A stretch of DNA of 64,000 nucleotides from Phytophthora colocasiae (taxonomy: Eukaryota; Oomycota; Peronosporomycetes; Peronosporales; Peronosporaceae): contig JAGKQI010000028.1 in NCBI GenBank assembly GCA_018806915.1, forward strand, positions 186,001 through 250,000, in the 5' to 3' direction. This document shows positions 33,309 through 43,902 of the stretch, one piece after another. Each line of letters begins with the position of its first letter. Position 1 is the first letter of the stretch. A program made the translations under genes and the position numbers. The notes below the pieces were generated by a model. The model was not told the DNA's origin, searched no databases, and saw nothing but the letters and a program-made list of their open reading frames with translations.

Positions 33309-35029
33309 TGTGGTGGAGCGGATCTGGCCAAAATCTGGTTGAGGCCGATCGCGATCGCCACTTGCGCCCAGACACCGACTAACGGAGGGGGTCCCCCGAT
33401 GATCCGTGATCTTGTTGTGTGTAGTGTTCACCTTGTGTACCCGTCGGTAGGCGGGTTACGCTCTTCCAGGTAACTTCTGAAGATGTCTTGGGACGAGAAG
33501 AAGGTCTTGGGTGACGCAGGGGTTTGAGGCGGCGTGGAAGTTCTTCACTCCACCTCGGGGTACTTGATCCCGGTCGTAGGCGAGTTCTCGAGCCTTGATC
33601 CGGGTGCCTGGTTCTTGATCCAGGTCTTCCAATAGTCCAATGTTCGGGATTCAGTCCCTTCCTTTCGTTGTTTTCCGCTTCCGATAGCGGGGGTCTTGAG
33701 GGGGCGAGATTCGACGGGATCCTTAGGCTAAACAACCAATTCCTTCCGATCCGATGTATGCACTTAAAGGATAGTTCACTAGATAGGGCAAAGCTGGCCA
33801 ATATATTATCCAGACTTAATCGCTATACTAGGTCACGTATCCTTACCTTCCTGACGCTTGTAGGGCCAATGTAGTTCCCGGTTCCAGGCGTAGCGAAGAC
33901 ACTTGAGTGGTTCAGGGCAAATTCGAGTCTGTTTATGGTTATTCCTATGCCTACTAATCCCATCCTGATTTACTATCCTACGATCACATGACACTGGCTA
34001 CATAGCTGATCACTAGCTTGGTTCCCTAACCTGATCTTGAGCCGATTCCGTACTTAACCGAAGCTTGATCTCGTACTTAACCGAAGCTCGATCTCGTACT
34101 TAACCGAAGCTTGATCTCGTACTTAACCGGGACTTGATCTCGCACTTAATCGGGACTTGATCTCGCACTTGATCGGGACTTGATCGCTGCCTGATCGGGA
34201 CTTGATCGCGCGTGATCCCGCTTGGTCGTCCTCCAGGGAATCAGGATCAGGCCAATGGGAGGGTCGCGAGCGCCGGGCTGGACCGTGAGCCAAGATCGTA
34301 TCCACCTAGGACCATGCCAAAGCCGATCACGTGGCAACACCCTTGCTCCTTCCTTCTTGCCACTCGATATGACTTGATTATTGTCAATCACCACTCCACT
34401 GCCACCGATTACACTTGATTAACCGTGATATCCGCTCGCGAACCCGTGCCACAGTTAGCGAGCATCGATCCTTGCTCTTAGAGGCATAATGTAAGATCAC
34501 CGGTCTCCGTTCACCATTCTCAGTCAATCTTCGCCGATCTTCACATCGCGTCGGCTAATTACACTTAGTTCGAGCTGATGATCTTCACTGACGTGAACTC
34601 CACCCCACAGCCTATCGCTTAAACATGACTGCCTCCGTGGATCACACTTAAACTCAAGATCGTCAGCAATCCTAGTTGGTCTCCTCCTCATGACTGCCGA
34701 ATCGACTGGATCATCGGTGATCTTCACTCCTGGGGTGTCACGTGTACCTCTCCATCGAGGATCACAGTCTTTCGACCTCAAGAATATCTATCGACGGTGA
34801 TCATCAGCAGATCACACTTTGGCTTGGACTGAGTATACAGTATACACTCGAAGCGTGGTCGAGAAATATCCACCCATATCTGCAGTGATCATGGGTTTAC
34901 AGCACTGGATCAAGCAAAATCTCACTGAACTAGCGTCGTCCAAAGCGATCGGAAGCAGCCATCGGTCCACCATACTAATCCCATGTATTTCTCGAGTAAG
35001 TACGAAAAATCGAGATGTGCTTTACCACA
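33309..35029 (-). repeat. 3' LTR of B (1721 bp)
   Basis: TGTGGTGGAG...TTTACCACA. Very close to 43903-45671. Differences seen include AATCGC/AACCGC near 33820 and fewer units of the 23-bp repeat. Rich in GATC. No coding potential supported. Confidence 0.93.
34045..34210. repeat. 23-bp tandem repeat in the B LTR
   Basis: Unit of the form GATCTCGTACTTAACCGAAG plus CTT, grading into ACTTGATCTCGCACTTAATC and ACTTGATCGGG variants. There are fewer full units here than in the 5' LTR (about 44640-44850); two extra units account for most of the 48-bp length difference. Confidence 0.8.
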
Positions 35030-35989
35030 TCCGCCCCCAGTTCGCAAGTTGTATCACACGGGGATTCACTTCGAACTCGATGCGTTAGAAACGACTGGTA
35101 TTGACGTATGCAGTGAACCGTGACGAAAACCCCATTCTGTCCGGTGGACTACAACGTAATCTGTAATCGAGCAATGTCCTCTTGTCTTGTTGTTCCCGCA
35201 GGAAAAAGGATAATACACCGGCGCTCCCGGCACAGCTACCTTGTTGGTGCCCCATACTCAAAGAAATTCGGCGACGTTCGACGTGATTGAGGTCGTAATA
35301 TAGTACGTCCCATCGTATCAACTTCAAATGGGTACAAAACGTCGGTAATGTAATATTGGGCGTGATCAGGTGCAGCTGGTACGTCATCTCGACACATCAC
35401 CTGTGATAAGCTTGAAACGAACTTGTTCTTGAACAAACGATCGTAAATAAGCAATAACGACTCGGTGTTTCGCGTAATTGAGCCAAACTTGCACTCGGTA
35501 TTGTCATATCCAGCCCTCACTGCCGATCTCGATACACCCAGCATGATCACCTCCAATGTTCCGCGATATCGAAGTGTAAGCTCTATCTAAGTTCAAGCAC
35601 CACTTACTGTTGACAGTAAAATAAGTCCAATACTCATTGCTGGCCTGCTTCTGAGGCAATTCGCGCAATACGACCAGGCCCACACTCGATCTTCGTTTTG
35701 GGTATCGCATCCTTCATCAGTCCCCAGTCCTTGATAATAACCCACGTAATTCAAATATCTACCATAGTCACCATTCGAGAATAGCCTGTACCCATCGCCT
35801 CCAAGTCGTGACCCTCCATCATCTTCACCAGAGCGCCCAGGATCACCTTCCACTGGCGTCGACCGCCCTGTTTCACATGCATATACACAAATATAAAATT
35901 CTCATCCTGATCCAGATTTTACTCCGGACCAGCTTCGTCGGTCACGGTGAAGCAACCAGTTCCTTCACCTGCCGTCCACCTACACCTCT
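35030..35989 (-). other. 3' untranslated interval of B with polypurine tract
   Basis: Polypurine tract CTGGGGGCGGA in sense lies at 35030-35040, next to the 3' LTR. The remaining 950 bp carry only short frames on both strands without family features. Unlike A2, there is no long antisense gene here. Confidence 0.6.
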
Positions 35990-38900
35990 TCATGTGACTG
36001 CATCACGCCGAATCGGTTTCGGTTCGCGTGGTCTCGCAAGAACGATGCTCAGTATAGCTCCGCAATTGAGGTCCGCCTCATCGACCCAAGTCGGATCATC
36101 ATATCCGACCCAGTGTACCAGGAACTCTCGGTAAATCCTGCCGTAGCGAGTCCGCTTTCCGCATCGCATGTCGGAAATCCGCTCAACTTCGTACTCGTCG
36201 GCATCCAGATCTGGGGTCCAACTATCCTCCGGGAGCAAGGTTTCGTCGAAATCTAGGCGATCGGCCTCGTTCACGGTCAGCTCGACTCGGGGTCGGTCGG
36301 GAAAGTTCCGCAGCAGTTTCAGCTTCGAGACATGGACTATCGGGAATATGTGATACCCGGATCCCGCAATTTCCAGCTTGATCGTGAACTCATTGATCTT
36401 TTCTGCTACTCGGAACGGACCATGCCATAAATGTGCCAATTTACGTGCGTAACCTTCCCTCACGCGATCGAGGTATAACCAGACACGGGACCCAACCTCG
36501 ATCCGGTGGGGGTCGATCTCTTCGTTATGCCGATCCGCCCGATTAGCGATCGCTTCCCGCAAACGGACATTGACCTGTTCCCGCGACTGCTGATAGTATC
36601 TTTGGACCCTATATCGCCATCGACGAGGATCACGATCGTGATGCCTGGTGGACCCAACTGGTATCGTAGCCTCCAACGTCGATCTCGGATCCCACCCGTG
36701 TACCAGATAATGAGGGGTATCTCCCCGGATCCGGTCGTGGGCGGTGTTGATCGCGAACGTTAACCGCTCAGCGTATTCATCCCAGTCCTTCTGATCAAGA
36801 TCCTGAACATACATCTTGATCGCCCTCGTTGCCGTCTGTACCATTCGTTCTGCTGTTCCATTGGCTTGGGGGCGATATGCCATCGTCGCTCGCTGCCGTT
36901 TCCCCAATATCCTGTTGAAGGATCGGAAGAAGTCGGACATGAAACCCGGCTCCCGATCGTGTCGGATGATCTCGCTGGCACCAAATCTTCGGAACACGCA
37001 CTCCTCATAAGATTCCGCGATCGTCTGGGCGGATCGAGAGGAACTGGCCTTGGCAATCACATATCCCGAGAACAGATCGACCCAGATCAGCAACTCGGTG
37101 TTGCCCTTATCGGATCTGGGCAAGGACGGTATATGGTCCATTGCTATAATCTGGAACGGGTAAGTCGCTTGCAAATTCCCTGGGGATTCGCCTTGGATAG
37201 TGGGTCTACCTTTTCCTGTCTCACAATCCACGCACTCCCCCACGTATCGTTGCACGCTCCGATACAGTCCTCTCCAGTGGAAGTGATCCCGGATCCGTTG
37301 GTAGGTACGCCCAATTCCTTGGTGTCCGCCTTCGAGAGTCGTATGATAGTGGTGCAGGACATCCTGTTGTAGCGTTTCTGGGACCACCAGCTTCATCAGT
37401 CGGTCTCGATCGACGTCCGACCTCGGCGTTGGGGGACAGTAGAAAAGTAGATTATGCTCGTCTACCTCGTAGTCGGTCGCAATCTTACTATAGGATCGCG
37501 ATTCCGCTTGAGTGATGTCCGTAATCGGCCCGATCAGGTATTTCTTCAATCCTGCGATCCAAGCTTCTTCGTCCTGCGCCCGCTTGATCCGATCGATCCT
37601 CATCTCTCGGACCAACTCTTCTTGTAGGACAGCGGCGTCCGACCTCATTCGAGCGGCTCGCGTAGTTACCGCGGACACTCGGACCACGAGATCTTCAGTC
37701 TTGGGGATCAGGATCTCGTCTAGTCGATTTAAGGTGACTAGATCTTGCTGATCTCCCTCGCTACGAACCTCGATCCCGCCTTGACGTTGTAGAGCGGCAC
37801 TTGCTAGGCTGTCTGCGCTCCCGTTCCAGTCTCTCTTCACATGAACTAGCTCGTGATTGCTCCATCCCTTCAGACGATCTAGGGTCCTCTGTTTCAATAT
37901 CGTTAATCCTGGCGCCTTACAATCGATTTCGCCACGAACTTGACGGATCACGAGATTTGAGTCACCACAGATTACCAGGCGACGACGATCCCGACCTGCG
38001 AGCATATCGAGCCCTAAGAGGAGCCCGTTGTATTCTGCCTCGTTAACTGTGAGACCTTCGGCGTAACCGGATCTAGCGTCAGTTATCTCCCAACCAGGTA
38101 GTCTCCACACAATCGCGCTGAACGCGCCCCCACCTCGTTTGACCCGAGCTGATCCGTCAAAGCTTAACACCCACAACTCTTCATCTTGACCCACCGTGGG
38201 CACTGGGGCTTGGATCCGGCGCTTGGGTTCCTTAAGGGGTGCGATCGCGATCAGGGCGTCGTCGACCTTCGTTCTGGGCGTCATGCTGGCTGCGATCGCC
38301 CCCAGTATCTCGTCTTCCCCTTTCGTACATTTCGTGATCTCAAGCGACCAAGGGGATAGGAGCGCAGACCATTGACCTAGGCGCCCTTGGAGACCGGCTG
38401 ACTTGAACAACCAGGCAAGGGTGGAATGCCGGGTCAAGACCTTGATCCGGCGACCCACCAACATGGTGTAGTACAGATCCAGGATCCGTAAGAGGGATAA
38501 CACTTCTTTCTCTGCAACATTGTAGTTCAGCTCGTTCGTTTTCAGGGTTCGGCTGGCGAACGCGACCGGGTGATAGACCTGGTCATGTTCTTGCGTCAAC
38601 GCAGCGGAGATCGCCCAGTCGCTGGCATATACGATCACCACAGGCACTTTCGCCGTATCGAAGTGGCGGAGGACCGGAGTCGATGCGATCTTAGCTTTCA
38701 AGGCTGTGAACTCCTGATGCGCTCTACTCCACCTCTCATCCTCCGTCTTGAGTTCCGTGGCGACCTTAATTTCGCTCGATCTGGAGGAACACGTCGCCCC
38801 CAAGTCTGGGCCCGGGGCACCACCGCCTCCTTGACCCGAAATGTCTCGCGATCCATCTCGATCTGACTCTGTCTTAGTAGGATCATGGGAGATCGGGTTC

Positions 38901-41578
38901 ATTCTGTCCATGATCTTTCGTAAGTCCGGTCGCCTCCTCAGTTCTGCGAACTCCACTTCACGTAGTTCATACAGAACCGATGCGTAGATCGCGTAATCCT
39001 CGATGAACCGACTATAATAGTTCAGGCTCCCTAAGAAGGACTGCATAGATCGGAGCGATCCTGGGAACGGTAGATCCGTCAGGGATTTCAGGTCCTTCGG
39101 GTTTGCCTCTAGTCCATCGATCGACACCTTGTGCCCGAGATATTCCACCTTATCCATGCCCCAGAAGCTCTTTGTCACGCTGATCGAGAGATTCCACTTA
39201 TCACAGGCCTCCAATAGGTCTTCTACCCGATCGCACATTTGACCCCATGATCCAGCCGTGATCAAGATATCATCGATGTATGATCTCCGTCCTAGCACCG
39301 ACGGGCGACCGGGATCTTCCGGGATTCCTGATTCGAACACATCCGCAGAGCCTTCCGCATCTCCGGACTGGGAGATCTTCAAAAATCCATATAGGGCATT
39401 GTCTACGAGACGTTGATAGATCTGAGGGGCGTTCTTCAGCCCGAACGGCATGCGATTCCACTCGAAGAGGCCAAATGGAGTGATGAAAGCCGAGATCGCG
39501 CGAGCTCGGTCAGTCATAGACACGACCCAGAATCCACTGGCCATGTCCAGCGAGCAATACCATAGAACCTTGTCGAGATCTTCTAGCAGGTCATTGATCA
39601 AGGGCATCGGGTAGATCATCAGTCTCGTGAGGCTGTTCACCAGCCGATAATCGATGCACAGCCGAATGTCTACGCCATTCTTCTTGATGATCACCACGAT
39701 TGGAGATGCCCATGGCGAGGTCGATGGCCGAATGATCTTGGCGGCTAGGAGTCCTTTAATAAGGTCTGATACTTTCTCGCGAAATTGTGGCGCCACCTTT
39801 CGGACTCGTTGTGCAATTGGCCTTGCATCGCCGACATCGATGTCACATATCACACCCTTGGCCGCTGGAGGAAGCGCGTTTCCTTTCCCGATCAGAAGAT
39901 GTCGTTTCTTCCAAATGATCTGTCGAAGTTTCTCGATCTCTTTCGGGGTAGCGGACACGGGACTTCCCACTTGTAGATCCTCGATCCTGACTTCTTCAGT
40001 GGTGGACATCTGGATCTCTGGCACTACTGCGAGGTTATCGGCCAGATCTTCGGCCGCAAAATCACCGCCTTCGTGTAAGTGGGTCTGATCGGCATTCTCA
40101 ATTCCATCAGGAGATGTCGGATCGGGTTCATTCGTTGATGGATCCTGAAGTTTGTCGTCCTTGGCTGTTAGGATCAGGGTGTCCTCGACCGTGGAGATGG
40201 CATCCGCGTCGGACGTCGGTTTGATCTCGATTTTGAAATCTGGATTTTCTGTGTTCACTCCGGTCTTTTCTTCACATGTCCGATCTGTTCGAACTGGGGC
40301 CTGATCTGACAAGCTCTCATTCGTCTCACCGCCCCCAGCTTCGCCACTCGGGGTCCTGTTGGGACTGATCGTGAGCGGTAGGGTTTCCGTGGGGTCCGGT
40401 TGTGGCTTGAGAAACGCGACCTTGACTTCGGCCACATCGGTCGATCGAGTTGGTGATCGGGGTTCCGATGTCGATGTCGATGCAGGATCGAGATCGTTCT
40501 TGGTCGTCCCACCCCGGCGGAGTATGGATCGCGGTGTAGCGTAAGTTGGCCGTTCGACTGCCGGCAGCGGGGCTTCTACGGGTGTTTTAGGTACTGATCT
40601 TGCGTCTACTGTCGCTTCTAGAGCCAAGTTCTGCCATTCCATGTAACGCCGCGATCCGACCGATACAAACCCGGGGTATCGAGGAACTTTTTCTTGATCG
40701 AGTACCATTCCGACATGTAATCGGTGATCCAATCGTAGAATCTTCTCGCTCAGATTCGTGATCGCTAAGTACCGAGTCCGGCCGGGTCCTTCCACCACAG
40801 TAGGTACCCATCGGTCGCCTCTGGTCACCCATAATTTCTCCGTCGCTGATAGTTTCACTCTTGATGCGATCTCCTCAGATTCCCCAACCGGTATACTCAA
40901 ATCTCCTTCCAGCTTCACCGATCTTACCTTTTCCCCATATAATCTCTTACGACCATTAAGTGGGATCCCCACTTCATTAGGTAGACACATCGATCCTTTC
41001 GCTAGATCCATCCGGACCCCAGCCGGGATCATGAAATCCATACCCAAGATAGCGTCTTGTCCAGATAGATCCCCGATCCAAATATCGAAAAAGTAAACCA
41101 AGTATCCGGCAAGCGTGATCTTGATCCTCGTTCTCCCTTCGGTGGTATACACATTGTCACCGATCCCAACACACTCCTGTCTCTGACTAGTGTCAAAGTG
41201 GCACCCAACCTTACGAGCAAAGGCGGTATCCAAGATGGATACCTCGGCGCCAGTGTCCAGGAGCAAGATCGCTCTTTCATGATTGATCTTGCCTGAGATC
41301 TTGGCTTGGCGGAACCATTTTCCTGGTGCGTGGTATTTCCAATACCCCCTGGATTCTCCTTCCTTGAGATCCAAGGCCACCTCCGCACCAGATCGAGAGA
41401 ACTCATCGATCCGGGGAAGACTCGCGATCCTGGCAGTATACGAATGCAACTTACATGTATTACCGCGCAGATCCGAACTCTCCCTATCTTGATCTCTCGA
41501 TTTCTTGTTCACATATGCATAGATGCAGTACTCAGAACGCTCGGCTCGTACCGGTTTCCAAACCGGCGAGCGTCCTAG
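35990..41578 (-). CDS. pol: Pol of gypsy B, intact, dual RNase H and chromodomain
   Basis: About 1860 codons after the frameshift; the frame is open from 41674. Approximate residues counted from 41674: protease LLLDTGAEVSIL (140); low-complexity P/S/T linker (340-560); reverse transcriptase with CIDYRLVN (675) and YIDDILI (800); gypsy RNase H with IVYASDWA (1015), where the first catalytic Asp is Tyr; second RNase H LSFDGSA (1170), VNEAEYNGL (1213), CGDSNL (1238), SADSLAS (1290), acidic residues complete; integrase zinc finger (1441-1485), AMDHIPSLP (1513), RHDREPGF (1575), RPQANGTAERM (1608); GPY/F-like LAHLWHGPFR (1750); chromodomain DEYEVERI to WVDEADLNCGA (1830-1875). Made as a Gag-Pol fusion by -1 frameshift. 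Stop at 35990. Confidence 0.94.
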   Translation of the reverse strand, partial: LGRSPVWKPVRAERSEYCIYAYVNKKSRDQDRESSDLRGNTCKLHSYTARIASLPRIDEFSRSGAEVALDLKEGESRGYWKYHAPGKWFRQAKISGKINHERAILLLDTGAEVSILDTAFARKVGCHFDTSQRQECVGIGDNVYTTEGRTRIKITLAGYLVYFFDIWIGDLSGQDAILGMDFMIPAGVRMDLAKGSMCLPNEVGIPLNGRKRLYGEKVRSVKLEGDLSIPVGESEEIASRVKLSATEKLWVTRGDRWVPTVVEGPGRTRYLAITNLSEKILRLDHRLHVGMVLDQEKVPRYPGFVSVGSRRYMEWQNLALEATVDARSVPKTPVEAPLPAVERPTYATPRSILRRGGTTKNDLDPASTSTSEPRSPTRSTDVAEVKVAFLKPQPDPTETLPLTISPNRTPSGEAGGGETNESLSDQAPVRTDRTCEEKTGVNTENPDFKIEIKPTSDADAISTVEDTLILTAKDDKLQDPSTNEPDPTSPDGIENADQTHLHEGGDFAAEDLADNLAVVPEIQMSTTEEVRIEDLQVGSPVSATPKEIEKLRQIIWKKRHLLIGKGNALPPAAKGVICDIDVGDARPIAQRVRKVAPQFREKVSDLIKGLLAAKIIRPSTSPWASPIVVIIKKNGVDIRLCIDYRLVNSLTRLMIYPMPLINDLLEDLDKVLWYCSLDMASGFWVVSMTDRARAISAFITPFGLFEWNRMPFGLKNAPQIYQRLVDNALYGFLKISQSGDAEGSADVFESGIPEDPGRPSVLGRRSYIDDILITAGSWGQMCDRVEDLLEACDKWNLSISVTKSFWGMDKVEYLGHKVSIDGLEANPKDLKSLTDLPFPGSLRSMQSFLGSLNYYSRFIEDYAIYASVLYELREVEFAELRRRPDLRKIMDRMNPISHDPTKTESDRDGSRDISGQGGGGAPGPDLGATCSSRSSEIKVATELKTEDERWSRAHQEFTALKAKIASTPVLRHFDTAKVPVVIVYASDWAISAALTQEHDQVYHPVAFASRTLKTNELNYNVAEKEVLSLLRILDLYYTMLVGRRIKVLTRHSTLAWLFKSAGLQGRLGQWSALLSPWSLEITKCTKGEDEILGAIAASMTPRTKVDDALIAIAPLKEPKRRIQAPVPTVGQDEELWVLSFDGSARVKRGGGAFSAIVWRLPGWEITDARSGYAEGLTVNEAEYNGLLLGLDMLAGRDRRRLVICGDSNLVIRQVRGEIDCKAPGLTILKQRTLDRLKGWSNHELVHVKRDWNGSADSLASAALQRQGGIEVRSEGDQQDLVTLNRLDEILIPKTEDLVVRVSAVTTRAARMRSDAAVLQEELVREMRIDRIKRAQDEEAWIAGLKKYLIGPITDITQAESRSYSKIATDYEVDEHNLLFYCPPTPRSDVDRDRLMKLVVPETLQQDVLHHYHTTLEGGHQGIGRTYQRIRDHFHWRGLYRSVQRYVGECVDCETGKGRPTIQGESPGNLQATYPFQIIAMDHIPSLPRSDKGNTELLIWVDLFSGYVIAKASSSRSAQTIAESYEECVFRRFGASEIIRHDREPGFMSDFFRSFNRILGKRQRATMAYRPQANGTAERMVQTATRAIKMYVQDLDQKDWDEYAERLTFAINTAHDRIRGDTPHYLVHGWDPRSTLEATIPVGSTRHHDRDPRRWRYRVQRYYQQSREQVNVRLREAIANRADRHNEEIDPHRIEVGSRVWLYLDRVREGYARKLAHLWHGPFRVAEKINEFTIKLEIAGSGYHIFPIVHVSKLKLLRNFPDRPRVELTVNEADRLDFDETLLPEDSWTPDLDADEYEVERISDMRCGKRTRYGRIYREFLVHWVGYDDPTWVDEADLNCGAILSIVLARPREPKPIRRDAVT

Positions 41579-41584
41579 TTTAAC
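41537..41584 (-). promoter_or_regulatory. -1 ribosomal frameshift signal between gag and pol (B)
   Basis: Sense G TTA AAC TAG: heptamer 41584-41578 and stop 41577-41575. After 4 nt come outer arms ACGCTCG (41573-41567) / CGAGCGT (41543-41537) and inner arms CCGGTT (41566-41561) / AACCGG (41556-41551), loop TGGA, 3' bulge of 7 nt. Same heptamer and same two-tier layout with a 7-nt bulge as family A, with an unrelated stem sequence. Pol is open in the -1 frame across the site. Confidence 0.85.
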
Positions 41585-43902
41585 ATCTTTTCCACCTTCT
41601 CGGGGAACAATCCGGCATGTCGGGTCGGATCGTACCACTTGCGGATCTGGTTGTAGAATTCCTCCATGGGGCATTCTCCAGCTTCATGGATCTCCCCACA
41701 ACCACGGCATGTGTACAGACAGCGATCCGTTGGGTGGCCCCTCTTCCCGCACTTATCACAGGTTAGACGTCTCCAGCAATCCAGATCCGTGTGCTTCCGC
41801 GATCCGCAGTGCGAACAGCGACCTCGATCGTGATCTGATCCCCTGTGATCCGTGATCCGGCCTCGATCTTGCGAGTTCGTGTGCGATCGCGATTGATCCT
41901 GTTGATGGGGAGCGCCCCCAGTACCGATCGGCATGTCTTCGGACGCGGCAAGATATATCCTCCGGAGATCGCCTTCAGAATCGGATCCGTCCGATCCGGA
42001 TATTTCTTCCGATTCCGAGCTCGGATCTTGGGTTTGGATCGCCCGCACCACCGCTCGGGTGGGTGCTGCCGGGGCGCTGGCCGGTGCCTTTTGTCTGTAC
42101 TTCGATCCGAACGCAGATTTACGCTGTCTGCTTTTCGCCCGTTCCCGGGCCCGTAGTACTTCCTCCAGTTCATCGACGTCGCTCAGCCGGAGTAGGGTCA
42201 GCCGATCAGCTAACTCCGGATCTCCCAATGTCTCGATGTAGTGGTCTACATGTTCCCGGCGGGCCTTGGGGTTCCCATCCTTGATCTTTAGTCTAGCACG
42301 TAAAGCCGCCACGTTGAGCCGGTAGAGATAATCGAGAGGAGTTTCTTCCGATCGCTTGCGAGCGTGATAGTATTGCCACGCGACCGACATACCCAACCCA
42401 CAATATTGGGTCTGGAAACTGTCCAACAGATCCGCCCACTTGGTTTTCGTCGTTCGACTGAGCTGCCTGTACCAGTTCTTTGCCGGTCCCACCATCAGAT
42501 CTGCAAACGTGAGGCATTTCTCTTCTTCCGTAGCCTGATCACGCTGGAACGCTGACTTGACCTTACTGATCCAGGCCCGAGCGCGATCTTCGTCCAGATC
42601 TTTACCCGCAAAATCTTTCAGATCCGAGATCGCTGAGATCCGGACCCGCTGGATCATCGACGATCCTCCTTGACCGATCGCCGCGGATGCGATCGTGGCT
42701 CGGCTCGACATCTGTCCACCGGAACTTGGTATGCCCAGATCGTCCGGATCGTATTCCCATGCATCCGGATCCGAGGCCGTGACGGACTCCATTTCAACAT
42801 CCAACTCCCCTTTGATCGGCGATCGGGGTGTCGCGAGATTCCGTTCTTTCAAGAAACGATCCATCGCCAATTGAAAGTAGTCGTCCAACTTGTTGCTCGA
42901 TCCAGTGGAATTAGTCGTTGGCGCGGTCTGATCTGTCCGGATTCGGCGATTTTCTTGCTGATCAGGTGTCTTAGCCTCCGGTTTCGTGCCCACCGATCGT
43001 GTATCTTGTTGCTTCATACGCGATTTCAGGAATTTGGCACCGGAGAGGCTCAGCGACATGCGTTGCAGCCTTCTCGGGCTGTCGGAATCTGGTTCCGAGG
43101 TCGCTGACGCGTAGCATGACGATCCAGTCTGATAGCCTGGATCGGGCGTCCGTGGGCGCTCGCCGACCAAAATCTTGAGGGAATCGAATAGATCATGGGT
43201 CGCAGATTGAATCGCTTGCAGTTCCAAGTCAAATAGAGAGTTTGGGTCGAATTCTCCAGCCACCAAACCAGCTTCTTGGAGCAGATCAAGTAGGATCTTC
43301 ACCGCGTTCAGGCGGTCAGAGCTAGTCCGGGGCTTCGACACTGGGCCGGTGAGGTTGCCGATCTGGCGGACTTGTATGATCGTAAGAACAGGATCGTTAA
43401 GCAAGGTCTCGCTTAGCCTCTTCCTGTAGTAGGCCTGCTCGATCGCGTCCTTGGTGATCGTTGATCCTGGGTTGATCACATCTTCTGGCTCTGAGTCTGG
43501 AGCTTTCAATTTCGTCCGGGTGCTCTTGATCTTCTTTTTCTTGGTCGATCTTGAGGCAACAGTGGACTTGGTGAGCAGATTAGGTTTCAGCTTTGCTGAT
43601 TCCTTATCGCTCGTGTGCGGATCTCGATTCTCATCGAGATCCGCAATGGCCCTCGAAGGGGCCTTGGGAGGAATTCGAGGTTTTTCTTCGAGATCTGGAT
43701 TGCGATCCAGGTCTGCCTCGTGCCTGTCAGTAGACATCCTCCCAGAACTCTGCTGATCTGTGGATCTTTCCGTTTTAAGCGATGCCTCCGTCGATCCAAC
43801 ATTCGTAGGCACTTCTTCCCCTTGTTCTTCCTTAATCTTGACATCTTCTTGGGACTCACGGTGATATCCGAAGTCACCAGAAGATCCGGGCACGCGCACC
43901 AT
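41575..43902 (-). CDS. gag: Gag of gypsy B, 775 residues, intact
   Basis: The start chosen is the ATG at 43902, one base inside the LTR junction and overlapping the primer site (MVRVPGSSGDFGYH). The frame stays open upstream into the LTR as far as a GTG at 44025, but no earlier ATG exists. Order: acidic K/E/S-rich N-terminus; K/R-rich stretch with STKKKKIKSTRTKLK (about 110-125); central low-complexity regions; capsid-like domain with SDLKDFAGKDLDEDRARAW and LTFADLMVGPAKNWYRQL (about 420-480) and EETPLDYLYRLNVAALRAR; three zinc knuckles CSHCGSRKHTDLDC, CDKCGKRGHPTDRC and CRGCGEIHEAGEC, the last with shorter spacing as in family A. The stop is part of the frameshift site. Confidence 0.93.
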   Translation of the reverse strand: MVRVPGSSGDFGYHRESQEDVKIKEEQGEEVPTNVGSTEASLKTERSTDQQSSGRMSTDRHEADLDRNPDLEEKPRIPPKAPSRAIADLDENRDPHTSDKESAKLKPNLLTKSTVASRSTKKKKIKSTRTKLKAPDSEPEDVINPGSTITKDAIEQAYYRKRLSETLLNDPVLTIIQVRQIGNLTGPVSKPRTSSDRLNAVKILLDLLQEAGLVAGEFDPNSLFDLELQAIQSATHDLFDSLKILVGERPRTPDPGYQTGSSCYASATSEPDSDSPRRLQRMSLSLSGAKFLKSRMKQQDTRSVGTKPEAKTPDQQENRRIRTDQTAPTTNSTGSSNKLDDYFQLAMDRFLKERNLATPRSPIKGELDVEMESVTASDPDAWEYDPDDLGIPSSGGQMSSRATIASAAIGQGGSSMIQRVRISAISDLKDFAGKDLDEDRARAWISKVKSAFQRDQATEEEKCLTFADLMVGPAKNWYRQLSRTTKTKWADLLDSFQTQYCGLGMSVAWQYYHARKRSEETPLDYLYRLNVAALRARLKIKDGNPKARREHVDHYIETLGDPELADRLTLLRLSDVDELEEVLRARERAKSRQRKSAFGSKYRQKAPASAPAAPTRAVVRAIQTQDPSSESEEISGSDGSDSEGDLRRIYLAASEDMPIGTGGAPHQQDQSRSHTNSQDRGRITDHRGSDHDRGRCSHCGSRKHTDLDCWRRLTCDKCGKRGHPTDRCLYTCRGCGEIHEAGECPMEEFYNQIRKWYDPTRHAGLFPEKVEKMLN
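43884..43901 (-). other. Primer-binding site of B, overlapping the gag start codon
   Basis: Sense TGGTGCGCGTGCCCGGAT, one base after the LTR. The T and G of the gag ATG are its first two bases. Identical to the site of family A. Confidence 0.78.
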
